A model generated the notes under the pieces. That model did not search any database. It worked only from the letters and a program-made list of their open reading frames with translations, and was not told the origin of the DNA. Shown here one piece after another: positions 47,156 to 58,480 of a stretch of 64,000 nucleotides of DNA. Both the position numbers and the translations under genes were made by a program. The first letter of the stretch is position 1, and each line of letters begins with the position of its first letter. The DNA is from Acanthosepion lycidas. Its lineage: Eukaryota > Mollusca > Cephalopoda > Sepiida > Sepiidae. The stretch is taken from NCBI GenBank assembly GCA_963932145.1, contig OZ010600.1:51714157-51778156 (forward strand), written 5' to 3'.

Positions 47156-47455
47156 TGGTGGAGTAATGGATAGCAGCTTGAATTGAGGAATTGGAGAGCC
47201 GAGTTCAAATTCCAGTTGAATCCATTACATACACTTACATGCTAATGCCCTTGGGAAAGGTATGAATCCTCTTCTTCTCCCCCCAGCTATGGGTAAATAG
47301 CAGGACAGACTAGGTTCTATAGCTTTGGATGGCAATTGGTCTACCACAGAAAGAAATGGCAACGTACTGTGGGAAAAAATCTGCCTCATCAGTCATGTAA
47401 CAAAAGATACATGATCGTCTAAGTGTGTATCACACATGACACATAACCGACTGAG
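47150..47455 (+). mobile_element. tRNA-derived SINE, copy 3
   Basis: GGTGGAGTAATGGATAGCAG and GAGTTCAAATTCCAGTTG, then the long body (CCCAGCTATGGGTAAATAGC; AAATGGCAACGTACTGTGGG; TCATGTAACAAAAGATACAT), ending GTGTGTATCACACATGAC. About 85 percent like copy 1 by eye. Confidence 0.82.
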
Positions 47456-47620
47456 TTCCAATTCCAGTCAGGTTCATTATATTCACTTACATGCAAATAC
47501 ACTTGGGTAAGATATGAATCCACCTCTTCTTGACTCAGGTATGAGTTAATTAGTATTATTTGTATCATTAAATCATTATAATCTTCAAAAACTTTTCACA
47601 GTCTAAAAATATTTTCTGGC
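47456..47620 (+). mobile_element. tRNA-derived SINE, copy 4 (short body)
   Basis: Starts within the head (GAGTTCCAATTCCAGTCAGG) and continues TTATATTCACTTACATGCAA and CTTGACTCAGGTATGAGTTA. Same short-body form as 58220. Confidence 0.7.
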
Positions 47621-48939
47621 TTTAAATAAACTGCAAAAAGTCATTAAAAAGAGCAATCAACCTATAACAATCAAAATACTTGAAATAACAACAAAGACAT
47701 TGGTCTGAAGAGATTATGAATAATAATAATCAAATCATATACAAGGTGTATTTATTTATATATTTCCTGTCCTACCTATAGTGGAAAGGGAGGTAAATCA
47801 ACTTAAGTTAGTAAATTAATGAGTGATTACTTCCCTTAGTTGTTTTAATAATTTATACAAATAAAATATTTATCTGCATTTAAACAAAATTAGTTCCTGA
47901 GCAAAATGAACCATTTAATTAATCAGTTCTTTTATTCCTACCTTTCTTAGATTGCAGTCCTATTTGTTCAAGCCTTTTATGTGAGGTTTTCAAATACCTT
48001 TGTCTATTAAGTGACCCCCTTGCTTCAATTTGGTCTTGAAATAGGCTTTGCCATTGCTGTCTTTGTTGTTCTATTGCTATTCTTTTCCTTCTGATAGATA
48101 TTTCCATTTCACTGTTATATTAAAGACACAAAATGGTGAACATGAAAGGATATTGAGCAAAAAGTGATTAATATAACACCAGGAGTAATGAATCAATGAA
48201 TCATAGAGTCATTGAGTGTCAAAAAATATAATGGTAATGGATTAATTAAACAGTTCATTGTCCTCTATTTTAGTTGTGAATTTTTTATCTCTGTATTATT
48301 GAATCTCAATACATTGTTTCAAGACTTTTGTTTGATTGCATCTCACTATTAAAACTTCCTAACAATTGCATAGGTACACTAGTAATAATAATATACCTAG
48401 TATATGTTTATCAGACTGGTTGTCATAATGGATGTATTGGCTTTGTATATTTATAGACCAATGGCACTCTAATGGCATGCTGCTTTTTCACAATAATAAT
48501 AATAAAAATAACATGATTAGTGTACCCTTATCACACTAGGTACCATGATTTGGTTTTATATATTTGTACTCCAGCATTATTTTTATTGGCATGCAACTCT
48601 CTCAATCAATAATCAATAATAACAATAAATTTCTTTTCTGTCTATTATCTTGGTAAGAGGTTTAATTTCTTATACTTTCTTTTGCCTTTCTTTTCTTTCA
48701 TCTTCCTTTTCCCTTTGTTGATTTCTTATTTTTTTCCCCTTTTTCTTTATAAAAATCCTTTTTACCTTGTATGGAAAATTTTCCAAAAACAGAAAATGAA
48801 GTGATCTTTCATTAATTCCGATTTTAAATAAGATCATTTATTACCATCATTATTATTTACCTGAAGAGACGTTTTATTTAGACGTCGAAACAAAATGTGC
48901 AATTTTGTAGTAATTATTTACATGTTCTAATGCAACAGT

Positions 48940-48940
48940 G

Positions 48941-49018
<78 letters not shown>
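48940..49018. repeat. (TA)n(TG)n microsatellite
   Basis: About 23 TA units then about 14 TG units, directly before the SINE copy at 49025. The upstream GACGTCGAAACAAAATGTGC resembles the 270 repeat family. Confidence 0.95.
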
Positions 49019-49019
<1 letters not shown>

Positions 49020-49024
49020 AGAGA

Positions 49025-49225
49025 AATGGTGGAGTAGGGTATAGGGGCATGAATTAAGGAATCAGAGAGCTGAGTTTGAATTCCAGTTAAATCCATTACA
49101 TTCACTTACATGCTACTACCCTTTGGAAAGGTATTAATCTTCATCTCTCCCCAGCTATAGGTAAATAGCAGGAGAGACTGGGTTCTATAGCCTTGGATGG
49201 CAACTGGTCTAGGAGAAGGACAACT
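49025..49225 (+). mobile_element. tRNA-derived SINE, copy 5
   Basis: GGTGGAGTAGGGTATAGGGG, GAGTTTGAATTCCAGTTAAA and the body CCCCAGCTATAGGTAAATAG, TGGGTTCTATAGCCTTGGAT. Truncated before the far 3' body. Confidence 0.78.
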
Positions 49226-49435
49226 ATGAATTCAAGACCTGCTGAGGGCCGTTTGGGGACTTTCTGGCATGCAGTGAACCAGGTCTCTCTATTTGGCCCT
49301 TCAAAAAGTGTGGTTGGTTCTGCACAAAACTTTCACCACTATAATCAAATCATATGCACTGGTGTCTGACTGTCAGCTCCTAGGAATTAAGCTGCTTGAC
49401 CCTCATACGTCGAATACCATACATATGATCGAATA

Positions 49436-49436
<1 letters not shown>

Positions 49437-49468
<32 letters not shown>
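49437..49468. repeat. (TA)n microsatellite
   Basis: About 15 TA units; followed by polypyrimidine-rich DNA to about 49800 with no gene seen. Confidence 0.93.
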
Positions 49469-49471
<3 letters not shown>

Positions 49472-50046
49472 GACTCTCCCATCATATTTGATATGCCCAT
49501 ATATGTTAATTTACCCTTCCTTTTCCTTTCCTTCATTCTTTAGAATCTATTTCCCTTTCTCAAACCCTACTTCCACTTCTGCTTTCATATATCTTTACTT
49601 TTCTTTTTTCTCTTTATCTCATTTCCCGTGAGATGACTTATTAAATACGTCAATGTCTGGTCCTTAACACCCCCCTCCCTTACTATTAAATATCTTAATG
49701 AAAATAGATTTAAAATTATTCCTACCTCTCCCTTTATTCTCTAATTTTGACCATGTCTGTCATACTCTTCCTCCCCCTCTCTCTATATCACCTTACATCA
49801 ACTTAAAACTACTCCTCAAAAGTGTGTAAGAACTATATGTAAATTTATGACATTTTTCCCCCCTTGGAAATGCAGTCTGATGAACCAGGTAGAAATAATA
49901 TAGCTGGGGAAATAAATTATAACCAATGGACTCATAAGGTTGTCTGTTTTCTATTTAAATTTAATTCATAATTGCTCTGATTTGGCATTGAGCTTTCTGG
50001 ATTACATACTCCTTGGGATTATCCATACAGATTACCAAATTTTTCA

Positions 50047-50050
<4 letters not shown>

Positions 50051-50102
<52 letters not shown>

Positions 50103-50385
50103 AAGTGTAAGGTAGGTTAGTACCAATGTCCAGACATTTTATTTTAAAAAAGTGTTCAATACAGAGTAGAGCTTAATAATAATAATAATATTTATTAACA
50201 ATTATAACAAAAACATGTTATAAACATCTACATAAATGCAATCAGATTTCGACACTATATGTGCCTCCTGGGGCTGTGGTACTCAACTCTAGGAGGCACA
50301 TACAGTGTTGAAACATGATTGCATTTATGTAGTAGTTTATAACATATTCTTGTTATAATTGTTATTAAATATTATATATATATAT

Positions 50386-50436
<51 letters not shown>
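50051..50436. repeat. Palindrome with 84-base arms between two (TA)n tracts
   Basis: TA tracts at 50051-50100 and 50374-50436. Between them, 50186-50269 is repeated inverted at 50291-50374 with about 10 changes, leaving a 21-base loop. The arm holds AACAATTATAACAA, ACATAAATGCAATCA and TATGTGCCTCCT. The left flank (AAGTGTTCAATACAGAGTAG at 50150) is shared with 323-346. Confidence 0.9.
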
Positions 50437-50438
<2 letters not shown>

Positions 50439-51340
50439 CATTTCACTCCAAGTGCTGCAGGAATGCCGCTAGTATGAAGAGGGTTACAGGAAGTGTGAGT
50501 GAAGACTGAATATAGCGAGATGTCGATTAACATTGCATTTCAATTTTTGAAGATTGTAGTTATCAAGGTAGCAGGTAAATTGGGAGGGAGTCCCACAGGC
50601 AAGAAGTGCGAGAAAAGAAACTGCTAGAGTAGAAGTGGCGGATGCATTTAGCTAGTTTAACAGTAAACAGGTAGGGCCTAGATGCCAATCTAGTGGCACA
50701 GGTAAATTCATCCAGTTGAGGCATCAGGAAAAAAAACTTGTCAGAGCAGTTGCTATGAAAATATTTGTAGAAAAGAAAGAAGAAAATCATGGCATGTCAG
50801 TGAGAAAATGACTGAAACCAAGATTCCAGGTCAGGATCAATTTCTTTACAGATCCTTCTTTGGATTTTGTCAAGAACCTCAAGATGAATAGCAGGAGCAC
50901 CAGACCAAACATGGTAGCAGTCTGTGACTGAATCAAAGATGCCAGGTCAGGATCGATTACATTGCAGACCATAATTTGGATTTTGTCAAGAACCTCGAGA
51001 TGAATAGCAGGAGCACCAGACCAAATATGGCAGCAGACTGTGACTGAAACCAAGATGCCAAGTCAGGATCAATTACATTACAGATCCTTCTTTGGATTTT
51101 GTCAAGAACCTCAAGATGAATAGCAGGAGCACCAGACCAAATATGGTAGCAGTCTGTGACTGAATACAAGATGCCAAGTCAGGGTCAATTACATTACAGA
51201 TCCTTCTTTGGATTTTGTCAAGAACCTCGAGATGAATAGCAGGAGCACCAGACAAGATATGGCAGCACAATTCAATGCATGGGTGAATGGTAGGTTTGTA
51301 AATGGGCAAAATGAACTCTAATGAGAAAAAATTTCTGGCA
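50437..51340 (-). pseudogene. LINE C-terminal fragment, family B, with internal tandem amplification
   Basis: Minus strand: from 51290 YKPTIHPCIELCCHILSGAP, AIHLEVLDKIQRRICNVIDP repeated four times, then PQLDEFTCATRLASRPYLF, SSSFFSRTSCLWDSLP, then the tail ending near 50437. The stretch 50820-51283 is a tandem array (see separate entry). Not functional. Confidence 0.82.
50820..51283 (-). repeat. 116-bp tandem array derived from LINE coding sequence, 4 copies
   Basis: Copies start at 50820, 50936, 51052 and 51168, exactly 116 bases apart. Each spans the YCCHIWSGAPAIHLEVLDKI-coding segment of the LINE. The period is not a multiple of three, so each copy shifts the reading frame. Copies are about 90 percent alike or better. 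Confidence 0.93.
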
Positions 51341-51540
51341 TGTCACAGTGACTCAACTTTCCTTGCAGTAAAACACAATTTGCATCCATATTTATTATCT
51401 ATGTGTTTCACACTTTTCTACATAACCAGAAGAATCCACAACATAAGATGAATAAATTGTCCATCACTGTATTGTGAACTAATCTGGTAATATATTAGAA
51501 ATTCCATGTTTCTACCATCAAAGCAGCTCTTAAGTTGTCA

Positions 51541-51760
51541 CTGACTCAGTCAGTGTCTAAATGGCTAACCACTTGGAAATACCATGTATACCATGTGGAT
51601 GTGTGGGTGGTATAATGGGTACTTGGAAGTCGGAATCAGAGAGCCAAGTTTCAATTCCAGTCAGGTTTGTTATATTCACTTACATGCAAATATCCTTAAG
51701 AAAGATATGAAACAAAATTTTTAAATAACTTGCAAAGGGTTGATAAGCCATAAAAAATAA
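51541..51760 (+). mobile_element. Composite 5S-tRNA SINE, copy 2
   Basis: 51560-51597 (GGCTAACCACTTGGAAATAC then CATGTATACCATG) resembles the 3' end of 5S rRNA. A tRNA-like head follows: GGTGGTATAATGGGTAC and AAGTTTCAATTCCAGTCAGG, then TTATATTCACTTACATGCAA and CCTTAAGAAAGATATGAA. Confidence 0.7.
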
Positions 51761-51769
51761 ATCAATGAA

Positions 51770-53275
51770 TCAACAATGAAACTTTTAAAGTAAGATATGT
51801 TTAAATATATCAATATATTAAGAATTATCTTAATTTATAACGACTGTTCATTTAAAGTTTTGAGTCTATCAAATATATGTGGGTGGCCTCAGTAATATCT
51901 GCCATCGGTACAGATGTTTACCCAAACATTCAAAATAAAATAAAGACAGCTAGGGTGAAGTCAGAAAAATGCAAATGAAGTTTTTATTTCCTAGAAAGAG
52001 AAGCTGCTAGCAAAGTATAGAAATTCTCTCTGGCCCTGAAAAGGAAAGCTAGTGCTTGATACAAAAACTGTCTTTACTCACAAGTTGGGCACATCATGCT
52101 GAGGGGAGACTGTGTTTACTCACATGTCAAGAAAGCATCTTCTCTTTGCTGCAGCTACCAAAAAAAATCTGTTCTCTATATAGACTGGGCTTCAATGAAT
52201 GGCTTTTAATATATCAACAAAGAATCTGTTATATTTACTTAATTTGACTTTTAATTAATTAATTAATTTAATTAATTTACTTCTGAAGTACTGAGCATAA
52301 AGAAGAACATCCAGTGCAGTGCAACATTTTGATAACATATAAATACAAATGCACAATTGCTGTAATCTTTTGTGCATAAATGTAAAATGAATGTAGCTAA
52401 AAAATGCACAGAAATTTCAGGGAAAAAAGCTTATTTTCATGTAGTTTGGATATGAGGATGTTCAGATATAAGGACGTTCAGATATGAGGCCTTCTACAGT
52501 ACATCCTCATTCAACATTTCTCTTTGTAATGTCAACATAAAAGGTGGTACTTTGATTGCATTCATGTCTATAATCAATGTTCTTAATATTCTGGAATTTG
52601 CTTTTGCAACACAAGTTTCTACAGACATTTTTCTTGATTTTTACCCATTGAATTTTTTCTTAAACCTCTTTTGTGACATTTTTTTTTGTGTTCTTGTATC
52701 GTTTTTAATTGTTTCATAATCTCTGTTCAAATTTTGCATCACTTAAATTTGATATCTTATTTCTCTTTCAAGATTACATCTTTTTTATGACCCACCACAA
52801 ATTTAAAAAAAAAAACAATGGTTTGTCAAACTTGCTAAAGATGTTTATTGTGAAACATTCATTAAGTGCCTTTCAATAAAAAAACGTTTTTGATAAATTT
52901 TATTTTGAAATTACATATTATGTTGTATTTTTTTCCATAAATAATGTGTTTACCTTTGAATTATTTCCAAACTCACATAGATGTCTAAATTCAACAAAAA
53001 AATATGGAACCTTACAGAACATAGAGAAACATCATCAAAGATTTATTTCCCTTTGTTGCATTATGGCATTAGATAGCTATTATCTCTCTGGTAAACAAAG
53101 AAATCCACTTTGACCTGATCTTGTCTGTTTTGAGTCTTGGGAAAAATGTGATTGAGTTGTAAACTAATGTATAAGATGCAACATACTTTTGGGCATGATT
53201 TTGGATAAAACCTGTGTTTTATACACATAGGATTACAATACTTAAATAAACTATCATTTTGTTGACAGCATGGGG
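51770..53275. other. Intron without recognised gene
   Basis: AT-rich DNA with a short TTAATTAATTAA run near 52250 and a GAGGATGTTCAGATATAAGG / GACGTTCAGATATGAGG pair near 52450-52490. No exon, domain or clear element. Confidence 0.6.
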
Positions 53276-53280
53276 AAAAC

Positions 53281-53500
53281 TATTTACACTATTTATATTC
53301 GGACTATTGTTCTCATCATAAGCAGTGGAATGAGAACAGTCTAGCCCTGTAGATTAAATAAAGGCTTCATATCAGAATTCCCCATAGATTACCCAGATCA
53401 ATATACACCCGAGGAAGTCCTGAGAGCACAACCTGTGAAACATTGTGATAACAACAATAAAAATGAGGACAAGAGTCTGAATGTAAATAATGTAAATAAT
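53281..53500. mobile_element. MITE family M1, copy 3
   Basis: Left ACACTATTTATATTCGGACT then ATTGTTCTCATC; right GATGAGGACAAGAGTCTGAA then TGTAAATAATGT, an imperfect inverted repeat. Internal CGAGGAAGTCCTGAGAGCAC, AACCTGTGAAACATTGTGAT. Ends about 85 bases before the giant exon's acceptor. Confidence 0.72.
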
Positions 53501-53585
53501 GATAACTCCTCATCCCAGAAATTCAGACAAGATTTATTGGTAAACTAGCATGTAATTATTTACAAAATTTTTCTTTTCATTTCAG

Positions 53586-55967
53586 ATAAAAAATATTACA
53601 TCAGAGAAAGACATTCTTTTACTATGATTGACAATCAACCAGTAAGACCAACAAAAGAAGGTTCCTTTGTAGTTATAAACCAACCATCAGGGCCAGGAAT
53701 GGATGGTTCTTTCCCATATGATAAACAACCAGTGGCTCCCAGAAGAGATCGTTTCTATTATCCAGAAATGAGCAATTCATTTATTCAGGATAAACAGCTT
53801 GTAAAACCTGAAAAAGATGGCCTTCTTTTAATAGGAAATAAGATAACAATACCTGGTGCAGCATCTATTAAACAAACACTTGTACCAAAAAGGGATTATT
53901 CTGGAATATATGACTGGCATACCCAGGTATCAAGAACAGATGTTTTTATGGTGCCAGACAACCAACAAAGATTTGTATCCAGCAAACAATCATTTCATCT
54001 CACAACTGGTGCTTCTCCAGTGTCTAATAATCCATCAATAGTACCTGAAAGAAGTGGCCCAGTCCAATATGAAGGACAGCAATTAGTCCCTGATACTGGA
54101 AGTGTTTCTCAAACTGGTGAACAGCCAAAAGTAACTAGAAAAGGCAATTTGGTTGTGTCTGGCAAGGAGCAAGTACTGCAAGGAAGAGAGAGTTTGGACA
54201 AAACAGATAAATCACCATTGATGCCGGGAGGGAATGTTCTTGTTTCAAATGAAGTACAACCTATCATACCTGGAATCGATAGAGGCTTTGCACCTGAAAC
54301 GCATCCAGTAATTCCAAAACAGGATAGTTCCCATTCACCTGGCAAGCAGCCAGTCATACCTGAAATTGATAGAAGTTTTGCACCGGACACACAACCTGGT
54401 ATACCAAAACAGGATAGTTCTCTTTCACCTGGCAAGCAACCTATCATACCTGGATTTGATGGAGGTTTTGCACCTGACACACAACCTGATGTACCTAAAC
54501 AGGATAGTTCTCTTTCACCTGGCAAGCAACCTATCATACCTGGATTTGATGGAGGTTTTGCACCTGACACACAGCCTGATGTGCCTAAACAGGATAGTTC
54601 TCTTTCACCTGGCAAACAGCCTGGATTTGATGGAGGTTTTGCACCCGACACACAACCTGGCATACCAAAACAGGATAGTTCTCTTTCACCTGGAAAGCAG
54701 CCAATCATACCTGGAATTGATAGGGGTTTTGCGCCTGATACCCATCCAGTAATTCCAAAACACGATAGTTCTTTTTCGCCGGGCAAGCAACCTATCATAC
54801 CTGGAATTGATGGAGGTTATGTACCTGACACACAACCTGGTATACCAAAACAGGATAGTTCTCTTTCACCTGGCAAGCAACCTATCATACCTGGATTTGA
54901 TGGAGGTTTTGCACCTGACACACAACCTGATGTACCTAAACAGGATAGTCCTCTTTCACCTGGCAAGCAACCTATCATACCTGGATTTGATAGAGGTTTT
55001 GCACCTGACACACAACCTGATGTACCTAAACAGGATAGTTCTCTTTCACCTGGCAAGCAACCTATCATACCTGGATTTGATGGAGGTTTTGCACCTGACA
55101 CACAACCTGATGTACCTAAACAGGATAGTCCTCTTTCACCTGGCAAGCAACCTATCATACCTGGATTTGATGGAGGTTTTGCACCTGACACACAACCTGA
55201 TGTACCTAAACAGGATAGTCCTCTTTCACCTGGCAAGCAACCTATCATACCTGGATTTGATAGAGGTTTTGCACCTGACACACAACCTGATGTACCTAAA
55301 CAGGATAGTTCTCTTTCACCTGGCAAGCAACCTATCATACCTGGATTTGATGGAGGTTTTGCACCTGACACACAACCTGATGTACCTAAACAGGATAGTC
55401 CTCTTTCACCTGGCAAGCAACCTATCATACCTGGATTTGATAGAGGTTTTGCACCTGACACACAACCTGATGTACCTAAACAGGATAGTTCTCTTTCACC
55501 TGGCAAGCAACCTATCATACCTGGATTTGATGGAGGTTTTGCACCTGACACACAACCTGATGTACCTAAACAGGATAGTCCTCTTTCACCTGGCAAGCAA
55601 CCTATCATACCTGGATTTGATAGAGGTTTTGCACCTGACACACAACCTGGTATACCAAAACAGGATAGTTCTCTTTCACCTGGAAAGCAGCCAATCATTC
55701 CCGAAAGTGACAGTTCTTTTGTACCTCACAAGCAGCCATCAGTACCTGGGAGGCCTGGTTTAGTAGTACCGGCAAAAGAACCAATTGGATTTGGGATGGA
55801 TAGTTTTCTTGTACATGGGAAACAGCCTGTAGTACCTGAAAAAGCAATTCCTATTATACCAGAGAAGCCATCAATACAGCTTGGGGGGGATGCTACTTTA
55901 TTTGAGACTCCACAAAATCCAACATCACATCAATATGTAACACATCAAAAGTACCCCACTATTGAAG
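53586..55967 (+). CDS. Giant proline-repeat linker exon (794 codons)
   Basis: This exon of 2382 bases, phase 1-1, runs from tttcag to gttagt with no stop. It has no cysteine. Most of it is built on a 15-residue unit of the type QPxxPxxDxxFxPG. In the centre, two units (KQPIIPGFDGGFAPD and TQPDVPKQDSSLSPG) fuse into a 30-residue, 90-base repeat present about 16 times (54254-55684). Degenerate 15-residue units continue on both sides. The exon starts DKKYYIRERHSF and ends HQKYPTIEG. It is likely an extended, flexible, non-globular spacer like those of mucins or structural matrix proteins. It occupies the position of the 53-codon linker at 12317 in the first domain set. The donor gttagt is weaker than the others. 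The same DNA is open in two other frames; these are shadows. Confidence 0.92.
54254..55684 (+). repeat. Coding 90-bp tandem repeat, about 16 copies
   Basis: Sixteen copies of a 30-codon unit, all 90 bases long except copy 5, which lacks three codons (IIP). The first seven vary (HPVIP, GYVPD, ESxSF-like changes). Copies 8-16 are almost identical in DNA and largely alternate between a DGG...SPL form and a DRG...SSL form, giving a 180-bp higher-order unit. The near-lack of synonymous change implies recent unequal crossing-over. Copy number may therefore vary between individuals, and short-read assemblies may collapse it. Confidence 0.95.
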
Positions 55968-56350
55968 GTTAGTAGAAATAATCTTTTTCCAGATGAATTT
56001 TAAGATCCATTGAAAAAGATTTTGAAGTTCATTACTTATGATATTTTCTCTGATGTTAAATTAATGAAAATATTTTATATTTTACGTTTTATTTTGCTCT
56101 ATTTCTTAATATTAAGAAGTTTATTTATAAAGATTGCTTGTTCTAAAATTATTATCTTTTGGTCAACATTTTTTTAGATGAAAACAATCTTTGTTATCAT
56201 TACTAGATATATGTGTGTTTCCAGCAACCTCTTGTTAAAAAATAAGTTTGGATACACAGAAAAAAAATGTTATTTTTGTTTCATCCTAGATGATTATCAG
56301 GTAACAAAAACATTTTGGTCTGAGTCCCTAAGTGTTGTTTGATTTGTCAG

Positions 56351-56353
<3 letters not shown>

Positions 56354-56438
<85 letters not shown>
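56354..56438. repeat. (TA)n microsatellite
   Basis: About 42 uninterrupted TA units, the longest in the window. Confidence 0.97.
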
Positions 56439-56442
<4 letters not shown>

Positions 56443-56594
56443 GCATTTGTTTGTCTTGTGAGATAAAGGTAGCACTCTGGTCAAAATTCAGTCCTTTGGT
56501 AGTGAGACAGGAGTGAGTGACCTCTCCAGGGATGAGGCCTTGGCAATGGCATAATATGGATGCAGTGTGTTCCACAGACTCCCTCTTCACTGTA

Positions 56595-56596
<2 letters not shown>

Positions 56597-56642
<46 letters not shown>
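56597..56642. repeat. (TA)n microsatellite
   Basis: About 22 TA units. Confidence 0.96.
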
Positions 56643-56646
<4 letters not shown>

Positions 56647-56792
56647 GAAAGAACAGTAAAATATATAATCCGGTGTTCTTATAGATATTTTTATTTTTTA
56701 CAAAATAGTGCTCAATTCATAGCTTTTAGCTTCCATTTTTGAAACATGGTTAGAACTGTGTAGTGAAAAAAACATATTTTAAATCAATTAAT

Positions 56793-56794
<2 letters not shown>

Positions 56795-56844
<50 letters not shown>
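56795..56844. repeat. (TA)n microsatellite with short GA run
   Basis: About 24 TA units; GTTTAGAGAGAGAGAGA follows. Confidence 0.96.
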
Positions 56845-56847
<3 letters not shown>

Positions 56848-56969
56848 TAGAGAGAGAGAGAATACAAATATAAAATTTGTCACATAGCTGACTGATGATA
56901 CCTTCAGCATCCTGACTCCAGTGTTTCATAGATGCTCCTCCCCAAATTACTCCGTCCACTCGTCAGGGG

Positions 56970-56972
<3 letters not shown>

Positions 56973-57009
<37 letters not shown>
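56973..57009. repeat. (TA)n microsatellite
   Basis: About 18 TA units, then ACATGTTTTGCCGATGAATT and CATCATCAG, a motif typical of ends of repetitive elements. Confidence 0.95.
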
Positions 57010-57013
<4 letters not shown>

Positions 57014-57414
57014 GACAATTTGAACAAATTCTATTTTGACATGTTTTGCCGATGAATTCACATCATCAGAAAAAAAGAAATATCTCAACAAAATCTACAT
57101 TAGCATACCTAAACATGATTCAGGCTAAACATATGAACACTTAATTGTTACCTTAACTGCATTGTTAAAGAAATTAGATTTTATAACCAAATTCTACTCA
57201 TTTTTATTTTGTTTATGTCTTCATTTATTTTAAGATTTTCATTCCTTTCATTGTTTCCATTGTTCTTGTTACATCTCCAACCAAAGCTGTCAAAATAGAA
57301 GATTTACAAATTAGATTTACCATTCCATCAGATTCTCATCAAAAACTTACTCATATGTATTCCACATATATGGCTACCCATTCACAACATTAAGATGACC
57401 ACCAAACACACTAC

Positions 57415-57620
57415 TCCAAATAAAAGGTTAGAAAGGAAACCCCCATCAGTACTGGAAAGAGCAATAACAGCTACTGGACTTGAGAAACCTATTTTCCTGA
57501 AAAATTGTTTTAAAAGAAAAAATTTATAAATTTCAACTGAAAGCAGTGCTGGTTGCCAAATGTTTCCTCATAGGGAAACAGCTAATGTTACCATTACTAT
57601 ATGGCTTCCCATTCATGACA
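57415..57620. repeat. Interspersed repeat, family R1 copy 2
   Basis: AAAAGGTTAGAAAGGAAACC, CCCATCAGTACTGGAAAGAG, CTGAAAAATTGTTTT and ATGTTTCCTCATAGGGAAAC parallel 2445-2645 in order. A shorter piece is at 7430-7480. Confidence 0.68.
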
Positions 57621-57889
57621 TTAAGATGGCCACCAAGGTTACATGGGTTAGGGGGTTTCCTCAACCAACCATCAGAAACCCAATCTTACCTGCATGATTG
57701 TTTATAGTCATTCATAGTTTCTATGGCATTAAGTGGATTATCAGCCTCAGGCAGCCTTGATCCAATGAGAAGAACCAGTCAGGGTAATTGGAGATTGCCT
57801 GTGACACATAAAATTCAAGTAGCCTGATGGTAAGACACTGTCAGGGTCATTAATGCCTGAATCATATCCCATGTACCAAGTCTTCACAA

Positions 57890-57945
57890 GGAGTCTCCCA
57901 TTTGAGTACTGACCAAGCTTGATGTTGCTTAACTCTGGTGGTCAA
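57890..57945 (-). pseudogene. 5S rRNA-like fragment, minus strand
   Basis: Complement reads GAGTTAAGCAACATCAAGCT, TGGTCAGTACTCAAATGGGA, GAC: the internal control region (box A to box C) of 5S rRNA. It is truncated on both sides, so is a pseudogene or SINE head. Confidence 0.75.
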
Positions 57946-58096
57946 ACAGAAAGAGGTTCTTTAGAAAAAATGATAATGAAATTAATATCAATTTCTGTAA
58001 GAAGAGAAATCTACTGTTTTTTTATAAAGATTACATCAAGTTTCTTATCTAAATTAGAAGATTTTTCTGCTGTAATCATGGATGCACATGTAGTAT

Positions 58097-58217
58097 GGCT
58101 AATGACCATATCACATTGAAATACCATTTCTCATACAATAACAGAAGTTAAGCAACATTGATCTTGGTCAGTACCTACATGAGTGACAACTTGAGAATAC
58201 CAGGTAATGTAAGCATG
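58097..58217 (+). pseudogene. Near full-length 5S rRNA-like sequence, head of composite SINE copy 3
   Basis: About 120 bases, the length of 5S rRNA. Recognisable parts: GACCATATCACATTGAAATACC, box A region GAAGTTAAGCAACATTGA, GGTCAGTAC, box C region CATGAGTGACAACTTGAGAA, TACCAGGTAATGTAAGC. Many substitutions rule out a working rRNA gene. It runs without gap into a tRNA-like unit at 58220. Confidence 0.8.
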
Positions 58218-58480
58218 GATGTACAGATGTTGCAATGGATAACAGCTCGGAATTGGAAATCAGATGACCAAGTTCCAATTCCAGTTGAGTTCATTATATT
58301 CACTTTTGCACAAATACCCTTGAGAAAGGTATGAATCCATCTCTTCACATCTTAGCTATGGGTTAATTAATAGGACTTATATCAGTAAATCATTATTATC
58401 TCCCCCAAAATTATTACACTCTAAAAATATTTTCTGGCTTTAAATAACCTGAAAAGGGTTGATAAACCATAAAAACCAAA
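58218..58480 (+). mobile_element. tRNA-like part of composite SINE copy 3
   Basis: TGTTGCAATGGATAACAGC and AAGTTCCAATTCCAGTTGAG, then TTATATTCACTTTTGCACAA, CCCTTGAGAAAGGTATGAAT, CTATGGGTTAATTAATAGGA and a 3' segment TTTAAATAACCTGAAAAGGG. The same 3' segment is seen at 51720 and 35295. Confidence 0.78.

Noticed and set aside
54817..55698. Long open frame of 293 codons on the minus strand inside the giant exon, and another of 318 codons in a second plus frame
   Set aside because: The 90-bp unit happens to lack stops in three frames; codon-multiple repeats copy that openness. No domain, splice context or start signal supports them.
57890..58217. Functional 5S rRNA genes in inverted pair
   Set aside because: Many substitutions in the internal promoter boxes and truncation of the minus-strand copy; joined to SINE sequence.
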